Origin: an uncultured Polymorphobacter sp. | GTDB lineage: Bacteria; Pseudomonadota; Alphaproteobacteria; Sphingomonadales; Sphingomonadaceae | Reading direction: 5' to 3' | NCBI GenBank assembly: GCA_937894055.1 | Contig: CALDHQ010000304.1 | Coordinates: forward strand, 1 to 5,433 | DNA: 5,433 nt | In this document: in pieces, positions 5,152 through 5,433 of the stretch | Layout of the letters: every line of letters starts with the position of its first letter | Numbering within the stretch: position 1 is the stretch's first letter | Translations under genes and position numbers: made by a program | Notes under the pieces: generated by a model | The model's input: the letters and a program-made list of their open reading frames with translations, nothing else | What the model was told of the DNA's origin: nothing | Databases searched by the model: none

Positions 5152-5433
5152 GTGACGGTGCCCGTCAACGCTGGACCGGCAGCGCCCCAAGACGCTGCGT
5201 CTGCCGCCCTGCCCGCGATTGAACTGTTTCCGGCCGAGACAGCGCGCCCTGCGCCGTATCGTGGTGCGGGCGCAGAGCTATACCGCTGGGCCGGCACTGC
5301 CTGGCTCAAGCTGACCGGCTGGACCATGGCGGGCGATTGGCCCGATCTGCCGAAGATGGTCCTGGTTGCGGCGCCGCACACATCGAACTGGGACGGCATC
5401 CATATGCTCGCTGCAGCGGGCTATTACCGCATC
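5152..5433 (+). CDS. PlsC-like lysophospholipid acyltransferase, N-terminal part (3' end outside window)
   Basis: This is the start of a protein of the 1-acyl-sn-glycerol-3-phosphate acyltransferase superfamily, which transfers acyl chains to lysophospholipids or similar acceptors at the inner membrane. The catalytic HX4D motif is HTSNWD (5377-5394; H76 and D81 from the start chosen here). It follows LKLTGWTMAGDWPDLPKMVLVAAP, the usual lead-in of the short bacterial family members that carry HTSNWD. The first 40 residues are an unconserved Ala/Pro-rich tail. The frame is open to the window edge. The start is uncertain: GTG at 5152 or 5158 is possible, 13 or 19 bases after the transporter stop, and TTG at 5104 would overlap the transporter. 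No strong ribosome binding site is visible, which suggests translation coupled to the transporter. The natural acceptor is unknown. Confidence 0.82.
   Translation, partial: MTVPVNAGPAAPQDAASAALPAIELFPAETARPAPYRGAGAELYRWAGTAWLKLTGWTMAGDWPDLPKMVLVAAPHTSNWDGIHMLAAAGYYRI

Noticed and set aside
5135..5155. ATG at 5135 overlapping the transporter stop (ATGA) as a coupled gene start
   Set aside because: That frame reaches a TGA after six codons and is not the acyltransferase frame.
5133..5399. Minus-strand open frame over the acyltransferase start
   Set aside because: Composition is low-complexity Ala/Gly/Ser, and the plus strand carries the HTSNWD motif in a coherent frame.

Overview
The window looks like ordinary chromosome from a GC-rich alphaproteobacterium, most likely of the order Sphingomonadales. 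The evidence is the DUF2842 membrane protein behind a 5-formyltetrahydrofolate cyclo-ligase, the tRNA-Asp sequence, a GluP/FucP-type sugar permease, and Ala/Pro-rich coding with a strong G/C third-position bias. The placement rests on protein pattern recognition, not on a database search. I see no mobile element, CRISPR array, phage gene or rRNA.

Bases 1-937 hold a compact forward cluster. It contains the C-terminal part of 5-formyltetrahydrofolate cyclo-ligase, a two-helix DUF2842 protein, and a small AroQ/PchB-like chorismate mutase whose ATG overlaps the DUF2842 stop. A hairpin that includes the mutase stop codon probably ends this unit. A separate forward gene (1038-1787) encodes a secreted, probable outer-membrane beta-barrel protein. 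Bases 1788-2132 contain no protein gene. They hold hairpins, tRNA-Asp(GTC) on the minus strand with a good sigma70-type promoter, and a perfect 16-bp palindrome in the control region shared with the divergent tesB.

Bases 2133-3050 encode a full-length acyl-CoA thioesterase II (TesB) with the expected catalytic residues. It converges on a minus-strand gene (3066-3608) for an uncharacterised lipoprotein. The lipoprotein gene and the forward sugar transporter gene (3852-5138) diverge from a 243-bp control region that contains a perfect match to the LacI/GalR operator consensus. The transporter is followed almost at once by the start of a PlsC-like lysophospholipid acyltransferase, which runs off the window.

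The genes are mostly housekeeping: folate recycling, aromatic amino-acid precursor synthesis, acyl-CoA hydrolysis, sugar uptake and phospholipid acylation, plus two envelope proteins of unknown role. I found no convincing new multi-gene system. The best leads are regulatory: the LacI-type operator before the sugar permease, two intergenic palindromes sharing a GTTGCAAC core, and a possible leaderless start for the DUF2842 gene.
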